Shown: positions 1-4,755 of the stretch, one piece after another
How positions within the stretch are numbered: the stretch's first letter is position 1
Layout of the letters: each line of letters begins with the position of its first letter
DNA from: Hyphomicrobiales bacterium
GTDB lineage: Bacteria; Pseudomonadota; Alphaproteobacteria; Rhizobiales; Xanthobacteraceae
Assembly (NCBI GenBank): GCA_016201085.1
Contig: JACQDO010000241.1
Location: 1-5,178, forward strand
Direction of reading: 5' to 3'
Length of the DNA stretch: 5,178 nucleotides
Made by a program: the position numbers and the translations under genes
Notes under the pieces: generated by a model
Told to the model about the DNA's origin: nothing
Seen by the model: only the letters and a program-made list of their open reading frames with translations
Database searches by the model: none

Positions 1-235
1 ACGTGACGCCCTGCCAAGACGCGGCCAGGCTCTGCACGAACATCTCATCACGATCACTCTCGTCGCCGCGCAGTTGGTGGTTGACGTGGGCGATGATCAG
101 GCGAGCGAGGTTCGCTTGTTGCAGCAGGTGCGCGAGACAGACGCTATCGGGCCCGCCGGAGACGGCGACGATGCCGACGGCGCCGTCAAGCTTGTGCCGA
201 CGGAGGCAAGCGGAAACGTGAGCGGAGAGGTCCAT
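1..235 (-). CDS. tilS: tRNA(Ile)-lysidine synthetase, N-terminal part (runs off window)
   Basis: TilS is a cytoplasmic enzyme that uses ATP and lysine to convert C34 of the CAU-anticodon tRNA-Ile to lysidine, so that it reads AUA codons. Only the first 78 codons are present; the 3' end lies beyond base 1. The translation carries the PP-loop ATP-pyrophosphatase signature SGGPDS at residues 26-31, preceded by the hydrophobic strand VGIVAV, and then the family block [14 protein letters not shown] at about residues 50-63, which is typical of TilS. The ATG at 235-233 shares its A with the trpC TGA stop (TGATG), so translation is probably coupled to trpC. No other start is needed, because the PP-loop falls at the usual distance from this one. 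TtcA is an alternative PP-loop family, but the HVNHQLRG block favours TilS. Confidence 0.9.
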   Translation of the reverse strand, partial: MDLSAHVSACLRRHKLDGAVGIVAVSGGPDSVCLAHLLQQANLARLIIAHVNHQLRGDESDRDEMFVQSLAASWQGVT

Positions 236-1017
236 CACGCGCCTCGCAGTTCGCGGAGTTTTTGGCCGATGTCGTCGGCGCGCATGAAGGTTTCGCCGAT
301 GAGCACCGCCTGAACGCCGGCGGCTTCGAGGCGCTCGATATCGGCACGCGTGCGGATGCCGCTCTCGCTGACCAGGCAGCAGCCGGGCGGGATATCGCGC
401 ACCAGGTCGAGCGTGTGGTCGAGGCTCGTCACGAACGTGCGCAGGTTGCGATTGTTGACGCCGATCAGCGTCGCCCCCGCATCGAGCACGCGCGGCAAGT
501 TCGCGCGATCGTAAAGTTCGACGAGTGCCTCCATGCCGAGATCGCCGACTTGTTTCAACAGCGTCGGCAGTTCCTGAGCGCCCAGGATTTCCGCGATCAG
601 CAGCACCGCATCGGCGCCGGCGACCCGCGCCTCGACGACCTGATACCGATCGAGGATGAAATCCTTGCGCAACACCGGCAGCGCGACGGCCTGGCGAATC
701 GCCGTCAAATAGGAAAGATGCCCCTGAAAGAACGGCTCATCCGTCAACACGCTGATTGCGCCGGCCCCGTTCGCTTCGTAGATGCGGGCGATCGCGACCG
801 GATCGAAGTCGGCCCGCAGCACGCCGGCCGACGGCGACGCCTTCTTGACTTCCGCGATGATGCCGAGCCCTGGGCCGCGTTCTAGCGCGGCTCGAAAGTT
901 GCGCGTCGGCGGCGCTTGAGCGAGGCGCGATTCAAGTTGACGCTCCGTGACCTCCGCGCGGCAGCGTTCGATCTCTTGCCGTTTGGATGCGACGATGCGT
1001 TGGAGGATATCGCTCAT
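235..1017 (-). CDS. trpC: Indole-3-glycerol phosphate synthase
   Basis: TrpC catalyses the ring closure and decarboxylation of carboxyphenylamino-deoxyribulose phosphate to indole-3-glycerol phosphate in cytoplasmic tryptophan biosynthesis. The 260-residue product has normal length for a single-domain TIM-barrel enzyme. Visible family motifs are [11 protein letters not shown] (53-63, with the catalytic lysine region), VLRKDFI (115-121, catalytic K118), EALVE (163-167), GVNNRNL (186-192), SESG (217-220) and the phosphate-binding IGE near 240-242. I chose ATG 1017 because [17 protein letters not shown] is the typical N-terminus. The open frame continues 56 codons upstream, but only through the intergenic hairpin repeat. 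The ribosome binding site is a weak purine run (GAAAAAGAAC). The gene stands alone, without other trp genes, and is followed with a one-base overlap by tilS. It is divergent from the protease gene. The sequence style resembles planctomycete TrpC (from memory). Confidence 0.97.
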   Translation of the reverse strand: MSDILQRIVASKRQEIERCRAEVTERQLESRLAQAPPTRNFRAALERGPGLGIIAEVKKASPSAGVLRADFDPVAIARIYEANGAGAISVLTDEPFFQGHLSYLTAIRQAVALPVLRKDFILDRYQVVEARVAGADAVLLIAEILGAQELPTLLKQVGDLGMEALVELYDRANLPRVLDAGATLIGVNNRNLRTFVTSLDHTLDLVRDIPPGCCLVSESGIRTRADIERLEAAGVQAVLIGETFMRADDIGQKLRELRGA

Positions 1018-1188
1018 ACGTTCTTTTTCTGCGCTGAACCATAAACTAAATAGCCGTGCGCGATTCGGCAGTCGTAGGACAGGCAGCCTTGCCTGTCCGG
1101 AAGCACCAGGGACAGGCAAGGCTGCCTGTCCTACGTTGTCACCGCGCACCGTAACATGGGTCCATGTTATCCGAAAAAAGGGCACACC
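1018..1188. promoter_or_regulatory. Divergent trpC / CPBP intergenic region
   Basis: Promoters for both divergent genes should lie here if transcription starts locally. The only AT-rich stretch is 1040-1052 (accataaactaaat on the plus strand). Read leftward it gives TATTTAGTTTATGG, about 25-40 bases ahead of the trpC start, and could hold a -10 element. I see no convincing -35 box. The rest is the hairpin repeat plus about 50 bases leading to the protease start, including an AAAAAAGGG run at 1175-1183. Confidence 0.3.
1073..1135. repeat. Long intergenic hairpin made of two inverted 26-bp units
   Basis: The arms at 1073-1098 and 1110-1135 are perfect reverse complements, separated by an 11-base loop. 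Each arm contains a smaller imperfect palindrome: 8-bp GACAGGCA/TGCCTGTC around a 4-base centre, at 1078-1097 and 1111-1130. The element can therefore form one long hairpin or two small ones. It lies in the 171-bp gap between the divergent trpC and the CPBP protease gene and is read by neither from the chosen starts. It resembles the GACAGGCAGCCTTGCCTGTC-type repeats scattered between genes in Planctomycetota and Verrucomicrobiota genomes (from memory, not searched). It has no adjacent T-run, so it is not a canonical terminator. No transposase or target duplication is visible. Confidence 0.93.
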
Positions 1189-2463
1189 GTGAGTGATTGG
1201 CTCAACGACCTGGCATGGAACGCGATTGCCTACGGGCTGGTGGCCGGCGCCGCCGTCGGGACGCTCACCGGTCTCTGGTTGTTCCTCCCCGCGCTGCGGC
1301 GCTCATGGCTGCCGTTGCCCCGGCTTCGTCCGGTGACGTGGACAGGGCACGAGGTCCTGCTGACCGTCTGCGTCGCCTTTGGCTTTCCGCTGATCGTGAT
1401 TGAGACGCTGCTGCGCGTGGGATTTTTCACCAACCTGCTCGGCCCCTCGCCCGAAATTGACGTCGCCACACCGGCCTGGAAGCTATATCGCGAACGCTGC
1501 GGCGTCATCGTGGGCCCGCTCCTCCTCGCACTGACCCTCGGATCCCTATTCGCCATCTTCTTCGCCCGCACCGGCACGCGGCCGCACCATCTGGGCCTGT
1601 CGTGGGCGCGCTGGCCGGCCAACATCGCTCTGGGCATCGTGGGCTTCCTCGCGGCGATGCCGATTGTCCTGGGCATCTTCGCCGTGCTGACGCTCGTGCT
1701 GGAACAGAGCGACCATCAGGTGACGCAGATTGCCAAGGGGGACGCGCCGGCCTGGCTGTGGATCCTGATCGCGTTTCAGGTCAGCGTGGCGGCGCCGTTG
1801 CTCGAAGAGATCATCCTGCGCGGCATCGTCCAGCGCTGGCTGCGGCACGCGTCGCTGGCCGGCCATCTCACGACGCTGACCTTCGCGATCTTCCTGTCGC
1901 TGAGCGACCTCATGCCGGCGAATCTGGAGGGGACGTTCAACGTACAAAAGATTCCTGCCGCGTCGTTTGGCGTCCTGCTGGCGATTGGCTACGGCTTCTG
2001 GATGTATCGCCTGGCGCGTCGCTTCGGGTTGAAGGAAGCCGAGATTCAAACCTGGAAGTCGGAGCCGAGCGCGCCGTCGCTGGACCCATCGATCGCGGAC
2101 GAAGCAGCCGCACGCCGCTTGCAGGCGCGCACCGACGACGAGGCAAAGGCCCGCGCCTGGGCCGACGCCAACGCGCGGCTGGCGATCTACGGCTCGGCGA
2201 TGTTGTTCGCGATCATTCATTCCGCCTGGCCGGCGCCGATTCCGCTATTTTTATTGGGCCTGGTGCTCGGCTGGCTGGCGCATCGCACGCAGAGTCTGAT
2301 CGGCCCGATCACGCTGCACGCACTGTTCAATCTCGTGTCGTTCATTGCACTCTACGGCAGCGTGGTGTCCGCGCCGGACAGGAACGGCAACGCACAGACG
2401 ACGGCGGGACGTCCGTCAACGACGATTTCCGTTCCCGCGTCCCACGATCCTCTGCGCAGATAG
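1189..2463 (+). CDS. CPBP family intramembrane metalloprotease (CAAX protease / Abi family) with long insert
   Basis: This multi-pass inner-membrane protein belongs to the CPBP/CAAX prenyl protease 2-like family (PF02517). All three family motifs are present: EEIILR (E206, E207, R211), FAIIH (F340, H344) and HALFN (H377, N381), so the proposed catalytic residues are intact. Hydrophobic segments lie at about 12-33, 57-85, 108-130, 145-175 and 190-205, with further ones around motifs 2 and 3. Unusually, about 128 residues separate motifs 1 and 2, much more than the usual few tens. They include extra hydrophobic stretches and a charged, alanine-rich part at about 285-328. I chose GTG 1189 (VSDWLNDLAW), preceded by AAAAGGG; ATG 1156 is in frame and would add 11 residues. 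The last 35 or so residues are polar and overlap the antisense 3' end of ygfZ. Substrate is unknown; no partner is implied by the neighbours. Confidence 0.88.
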   Translation: MSDWLNDLAWNAIAYGLVAGAAVGTLTGLWLFLPALRRSWLPLPRLRPVTWTGHEVLLTVCVAFGFPLIVIETLLRVGFFTNLLGPSPEIDVATPAWKLYRERCGVIVGPLLLALTLGSLFAIFFARTGTRPHHLGLSWARWPANIALGIVGFLAAMPIVLGIFAVLTLVLEQSDHQVTQIAKGDAPAWLWILIAFQVSVAAPLLEEIILRGIVQRWLRHASLAGHLTTLTFAIFLSLSDLMPANLEGTFNVQKIPAASFGVLLAIGYGFWMYRLARRFGLKEAEIQTWKSEPSAPSLDPSIADEAAARRLQARTDDEAKARAWADANARLAIYGSAMLFAIIHSAWPAPIPLFLLGLVLGWLAHRTQSLIGPITLHALFNLVSFIALYGSVVSAPDRNGNAQTTAGRPSTTISVPASHDPLRR

Positions 2464-2702
2464 GCAAGCGCGATGGCCTGCCCGAGCCGCGGCGAGAATA
2501 CGGACGACGTGACCTGCCCGACCTCGTCGTTGCCGCGCATCACTTTCGCGCCGGCGGCAAGCGGCGTGTCGCCTTCGACTTTCAATCCCATCATGAGCCG
2601 ATTGACCTGCCCGCGATCGCGCGCCATGACGATCGTCTCCTGGCCGAGATAGCAGCCCTTGGTGTACGAGATCGCTTGCGGGCGGTTCACCTCCATGGCG
2701 AG
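2352..2702 (-). CDS. ygfZ: YgfZ/GcvT-like folate-binding protein, C-terminal part (5' end lost at junction)
   Basis: YgfZ is a tetrahydrofolate-binding relative of the glycine cleavage T-protein that supports iron-sulfur enzymes in the cytoplasm. About 114 residues are recognisable. They begin EVNRPQAISYTKGCYLGQET, which contains the family signature K-G-C-Y-x-G-Q-E with its conserved cysteine, and continue with GQVNR, then a C-terminal barrel region (EVGQVTSSVFSPRLGQAIAL, AYLRRG) and the ending VVCALPFL. The family is usually about 300-350 residues, so the N-terminal two-thirds is missing. The minus-strand frame stays open to 3131, but beyond about 2702 it is only the antisense of the acetyltransferase and MFS genes. 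The 3' 112 bp overlap the convergent protease gene. I infer truncation by a join between unrelated sequences rather than biological decay, because the remaining reading frame is clean. Confidence 0.83.
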   Translation of the reverse strand, partial: LAMEVNRPQAISYTKGCYLGQETIVMARDRGQVNRLMMGLKVEGDTPLAAGAKVMRGNDEVGQVTSSVFSPRLGQAIALAYLRRGSWDAGTEIVVDGRPAVVCALPFLSGADTTLP

Positions 2703-2710
2703 GCGATTTT
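2690..2710. other. Probable chimeric junction between two genomes
   Basis: To the left, minus-strand YgfZ homology runs up to E-V-N-R at about 2682-2693, perhaps a few residues further. To the right, plus-strand acetyltransferase homology starts at about A-I-F-V-D-V (2703 onwards). Both genes lose their 5' parts at this point, and neither partner fragment appears elsewhere in the window. No insertion element, target duplication or integrase is seen. The exact base cannot be fixed from the sequence alone. Confidence 0.75.
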
Positions 2711-3086
2711 CGTCGATGTCGACGACGAGACCGTGGCCTTCATCGTGGCCCTCACCAACATCAATGAGGCCATCGTCGACTTCGACGGCCGACTTAGCCC
2801 CTGGAACCTGGCGAAGCTGGTGTGGCGGCTGAAGATTGCCGGCGTCGGCAGCACGCGCGTGCCGCTGATGGGGGTGAAGAAGAAGTTCCGCAACAATCCG
2901 CTGCTGGGCGCAGGCCTTGCCATGATCGCCATCGACCGGCTGCGCGAGAACGGCAAGCGGCTGGGCAAGACCAGCGCCGAACTCGGCTGGATCCTCGAGG
3001 ACAACAAAGCCACCAACAACATCATCCGCTCGGTCGGCGGCGTGCACTACAAGACCCATCGGATCTACGAGAAGGCGCTGGTGTGA
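2703..3086 (+). CDS. GNAT-family N-acetyltransferase-like protein, C-terminal part (5' end lost at junction)
   Basis: About 127 residues remain of a protein I place, from remembered alphaproteobacterial sequences, in a group of long GNAT-like proteins of about 370-390 residues. Recognisable parts are the strand DDETVAFIVAL, then LTNINEAIVDFDGRL, a KLVWRLK segment, the strand VPLMGVKKKFRNN where acetyl-CoA would be approached, and the C-terminal block ELGWILEDNKATNNIIRSVG followed by YKTHRIYEK. The substrate is unknown. The plus-strand frame is open far upstream (from 1602), but that part is antisense or out-of-frame sequence of the left piece, so the real start is not in the window. The stop TGA at 3084-3086 overlaps the GTG start of the MFS gene, indicating an operon. 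The GNAT fold is a moderately confident call; no catalytic residue can be named. Confidence 0.68.
   Translation, partial: AIFVDVDDETVAFIVALTNINEAIVDFDGRLSPWNLAKLVWRLKIAGVGSTRVPLMGVKKKFRNNPLLGAGLAMIAIDRLRENGKRLGKTSAELGWILEDNKATNNIIRSVGGVHYKTHRIYEKALV
3069..3085 (+). promoter_or_regulatory. Ribosome binding site fixing the MFS GTG start
   Basis: GAGAAGG at 3069-3075 lies 7 bases ahead of GTG 3083, inside the end of the acetyltransferase gene. The GTGA overlap of start and stop plus this site supports a GTG start over the longer in-frame extension back to 2822, which is only an alternative frame of the acetyltransferase. Confidence 0.7.
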
Positions 3087-4330
3087 CCCTCCCGCCGGCT
3101 GCGGCGGCCCGGCCGGCGTCGGCCTTCGCACCGCTGGCCAATCGCGCCTTCCTCGGCCTGTGGATCGCCAACCTGCTGTCCAATACCGGCGGCTGGATGG
3201 CGAGCACGGGTGCGGCCTGGGAAATGACCAGCCTGACGTCCGAGCCGATCTTCGTGGCCCTGCTGGCGGCCGCCGGCACCTTGCCGATGTTCCTGTTCTC
3301 CTTCTTCGCCGGCATCCTGGCCGACCGCTTCGACCGCCGCCGCTACATCATCGCCTGTCAGGTCTGGATGATGGGCGTCGCTGCTGGCCTGTCGGCGTTG
3401 GCCTTCCTCGGTTGGCTGGACCATTGGAGCCTGCTGGGCCTGAGCTTTTGCCTGGGGCTGGGCAACGCCATGAATGGCCCGGCCTGGCATGCCGTGGTGC
3501 CCGAGATCGTGAGCGGCCCGCAACTCCGGCCGGCCATTGCCCTCAATTCCGCCGGGTTCAACCTCGCCCGCACCGTGGGTCCGGTGGTCGGGCAGATGCT
3601 GCTTAGCCTGGTCGGCGTCTTCCTGCTGTTCGCCATCAACGCCTGCACCTACATCGGCGTAATCCTGGCCGTGACGAGCTGGCGGCGGTCGGCCGAAGCC
3701 CGCGCCGCCCAGCGCCGCGAGGGCCTGGTCGAGGCGGCCCGCACCGGCATCGCCTTCGTGCGCAGCTCTGGCGAGCTCAAGGCAGTGTTCGCCCGTGGCC
3801 TCTGTTTCTTCGTGCCCGGTATTGCCATGGGCACCCTGCTGCCGGTGATCGGCCGCTTCGAACTGGGCCTCGACGAGTTCTCCTTCGGCATCCTTTACGC
3901 CGTGTTCGGCGCGGGCGCCGTGGCCGCCGCCATCCTGATGCCGACCTTGAACCGGCTGCTGACGCCCGATCGGGCCAATATCTGGGCGATGGGCCTGCAG
4001 GCCGCCGTCGTCCTGGTCGCGGCACTGGCCATGACGCCTGTCGTGGTCGGTGGCTGCGTCGCCATCTCGGGCGCTTGTTGGATTACCGTTATCGCCAACA
4101 ACGGCACTGCCGTTCAGATGATCCTGCCCAACTTCATGCGGGCGCGCGGCATGGCGGTACACCAGATGGTGTTTTTCGGCGCCATGGTGGTGGGCTCGCT
4201 GCTGTGGGGGAAAATCGCCAACCTGTACGGTGTCCAGAGTGCGCTGATCGCCTCGGCGCTGGCCCTGGTCCCGCTCACCGTCTTCGCCGCCTCGATTCGC
4301 CTACCCGGCGCCTCGCTGCCCCGAGTCTGA
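3083..4330 (+). CDS. MFS transporter, MFS_3 / EntS-type exporter
   Basis: This 415-residue inner-membrane protein of the major facilitator superfamily has normal length for 12 membrane helices. The N-terminal part (NRAFLGLWIANLLSNTGGWM, residues 20-39) and the loop-2/3 motif GILADRFDRRR (77-87, MFS motif A) match the MFS_3 group that includes the enterobactin exporter EntS (PF05977). A second family block, QLRPAIALNSAGFNLARTVG at about 151-170, is also typical. Later helices include LCFFVPGIAMGTLLPVIG and FGILYAVFGAGAVAAAILM. The ligand cannot be read from the sequence; no siderophore or drug genes are nearby in the reliable part of the window. Its GTG start overlaps the acetyltransferase stop by 4 bp, so the two are probably translated together. 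The gene ends in TGA, with no clear T-tract terminator after it. Confidence 0.92.
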   Translation: MTLPPAAAARPASAFAPLANRAFLGLWIANLLSNTGGWMASTGAAWEMTSLTSEPIFVALLAAAGTLPMFLFSFFAGILADRFDRRRYIIACQVWMMGVAAGLSALAFLGWLDHWSLLGLSFCLGLGNAMNGPAWHAVVPEIVSGPQLRPAIALNSAGFNLARTVGPVVGQMLLSLVGVFLLFAINACTYIGVILAVTSWRRSAEARAAQRREGLVEAARTGIAFVRSSGELKAVFARGLCFFVPGIAMGTLLPVIGRFELGLDEFSFGILYAVFGAGAVAAAILMPTLNRLLTPDRANIWAMGLQAAVVLVAALAMTPVVVGGCVAISGACWITVIANNGTAVQMILPNFMRARGMAVHQMVFFGAMVVGSLLWGKIANLYGVQSALIASALALVPLTVFAASIRLPGASLPRV

Positions 4331-4338
4331 TACGTCTG

Positions 4339-4367
4339 ACACATTTTTGTGTGTTCTTTGGAACACA
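4339..4367 (+). other. Two overlapping, mutually exclusive small hairpins after the MFS gene
   Basis: ACACA-TTTT-TGTGT (4339-4352) and TGTGTTC-TTTG-GAACACA (4350-4367) are perfect inverted repeats that share bases 4350-4352, so only one can fully form at a time. They start 9 bases after the MFS stop. Neither is followed by a T-run on either strand, so a standard intrinsic terminator is unlikely. They could be an mRNA 3' end structure, an operator-like palindrome, or chance. Confidence 0.5.
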
Positions 4368-4404
4368 AGACCCCCAGAAATTTGCTCGATAGGGAAGAAA
4401 TCCC

Positions 4405-4432
4405 TTGTCACCGCGTACATTAGTTGTAGATA
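4405..4432 (+). promoter_or_regulatory. Possible sigma-70-like promoter for the ornithine decarboxylase leader
   Basis: TTGTCA at 4405-4410 matches the -35 consensus TTGACA at 5 of 6 positions. At a 16-base spacing lies TAGATA (4427-4432), a weak -10 with 3 of 6 matches. Transcription from here would begin near 4440 and give a 5' leader of roughly 315 bases before the decarboxylase ATG. The evidence is only motif similarity. If 4410-4440 is itself part of the conserved leader RNA, the promoter must lie further upstream. Confidence 0.28.
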
Positions 4433-4533
4433 CGATTCCTTAAGACGCCCACGCACGTGCCGCTGGCCCTTAGTGGTTACGCAACGACGGAAAGTGTTCT
4501 TTTTGGCAGTGCCGGCGATGAGCCGGGTCCGGG

Positions 4534-4550
4534 AAGGAGCTTCTGAGATG
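4534..4550 (+). promoter_or_regulatory. Strong ribosome binding site in the leader
   Basis: AAGGAG at 4534-4539 is a full Shine-Dalgarno core, 8 bases ahead of ATG 4548. It is better than the site ahead of the decarboxylase itself. Part of it can pair in a small GAAG/CTTC stem (4533-4543), which could tune access. Confidence 0.5.
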
Positions 4551-4667
4551 GTTGCTAGCAGTGCGGGGCGTGATCCCCGCCATCAAGTCATCAGCCTGGT
4601 GTTGTTCTGCCAGGCCACCCTCGATCTTCCGTTTCAGCGGAAATCCACGCCGTCGAGTATCGGCTGA
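4548..4667 (+). CDS. Candidate 39-residue upstream ORF / leader peptide of ornithine decarboxylase
   Basis: This small ORF starts at ATG 4548 behind the AAGGAG site and ends with TGA at 4665-4667, 88 bases before the decarboxylase ATG. The product begins MVASSAGRDPRHQV, has a hydrophobic centre ISLVLFCQATLDL and ends PFQRKSTPSSIG. I recognise no family. In Enterobacteria the leader peptide SpeFL stalls ribosomes in response to ornithine and controls speF; a similar role here is an inference from position only. The stems at 4563-4580, 4594-4615 and 4623-4645 lie within the ORF, so ribosome position would decide which of them form. An alternative ATG at 4518 in the same frame adds 10 residues but lacks a comparable ribosome binding site. 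The ORF could also be a chance reading of conserved RNA. Confidence 0.38.
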   Translation: MVASSAGRDPRHQVISLVLFCQATLDLPFQRKSTPSSIG

Positions 4668-4732
4668 CGCACGCCGCCACATCTGGCGCCGTCCGTCGCG
4701 TTCGATCTATCCACCGAACCTGAGCTGACACC

Positions 4733-4755
4733 TTTTTGCGGGGAACCCCCCAGCG
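4733..4755 (+). promoter_or_regulatory. Possible occluded ribosome binding site of the decarboxylase
   Basis: A TTTTT run (4733-4737) is followed by GGGGAA (4740-4745) and then six C residues (4746-4751). GGGG is the only purine-rich candidate ribosome binding site before ATG 4756, at a rather long 11-base spacing. It can pair with the following C run (4740-4743 with 4748-4751), hiding it. This would suit leader-controlled translation; the pairing is short and remains a suggestion. Confidence 0.35.

Larger units (their letters stand above)
4405..4755 (+). ncRNA. Structured 5' leader of ornithine decarboxylase, candidate speF-type RNA element
   Basis: The 425-bp gap before the ornithine decarboxylase start has no good long gene but is unusually rich in short perfect stems. 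These are CCGGC/GCCGG (4512-4526), GCGGGG/CCCCGC (4563-4580), GCCTGG/CCAGGC (4594-4615), an 8-bp stem with one bulged C at 4623-4645 around TTCCG/CGGAA, CGCCA/TGGCG (4675-4688) and GTTCG/CGAAC (4700-4719). A GC palindrome GCACGTGC sits at 4453-4460. Alphaproteobacteria are known to carry a long conserved RNA, the speF leader (Rfam RF00518, described by Corbino and colleagues), just upstream of this type of decarboxylase gene. Position, length and host group fit that element. I did not align it to the model, so the assignment is inference from context and structure. It would be expected to control putrescine synthesis. Confidence 0.5.

Noticed and set aside
262..885. 207-residue plus-strand frame opposite trpC
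   Set aside because: Antisense shadow of a clearly conserved TrpC; no motif seen.
1073..1135. Bidirectional intrinsic terminator
   Set aside because: The flanking genes diverge from this spot and no T-run follows either arm.
1018..1185. 56-residue N-terminal extension of TrpC in the open frame up to 1185
   Set aside because: It is a translation of the intergenic hairpin repeat; the family N-terminus [12 protein letters not shown] starts at 1017 and gives a normal length.
1602..2700. Long plus-strand frame continuous with the acetyltransferase fragment
   Set aside because: Up to 2463 it is an out-of-frame reading of the CPBP gene and then the antisense of ygfZ; family similarity begins only at about 2703. 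High GC keeps such frames open.
2690..2710. Insertion element or integration site as the cause of the junction
   Set aside because: No terminal inverted repeats, target duplication, tRNA end or recombinase visible near the break.
2703..3131. Minus-strand extension of the ygfZ frame, which would give a 259-residue fusion
   Set aside because: It is antisense to the acetyltransferase and the MFS start and has no YgfZ character beyond about 2702.
3065..4162. 365-residue minus-strand frame opposite the MFS gene
   Set aside because: Rich in H, Q, G, D and R without hydrophobic order; a typical antisense shadow of a GC-rich membrane protein gene.
4347..4547. TTG-initiated upstream extension of the leader ORF
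   Set aside because: No ribosome binding site and no protein-like pattern; only the part from 4548 has a good start signal.
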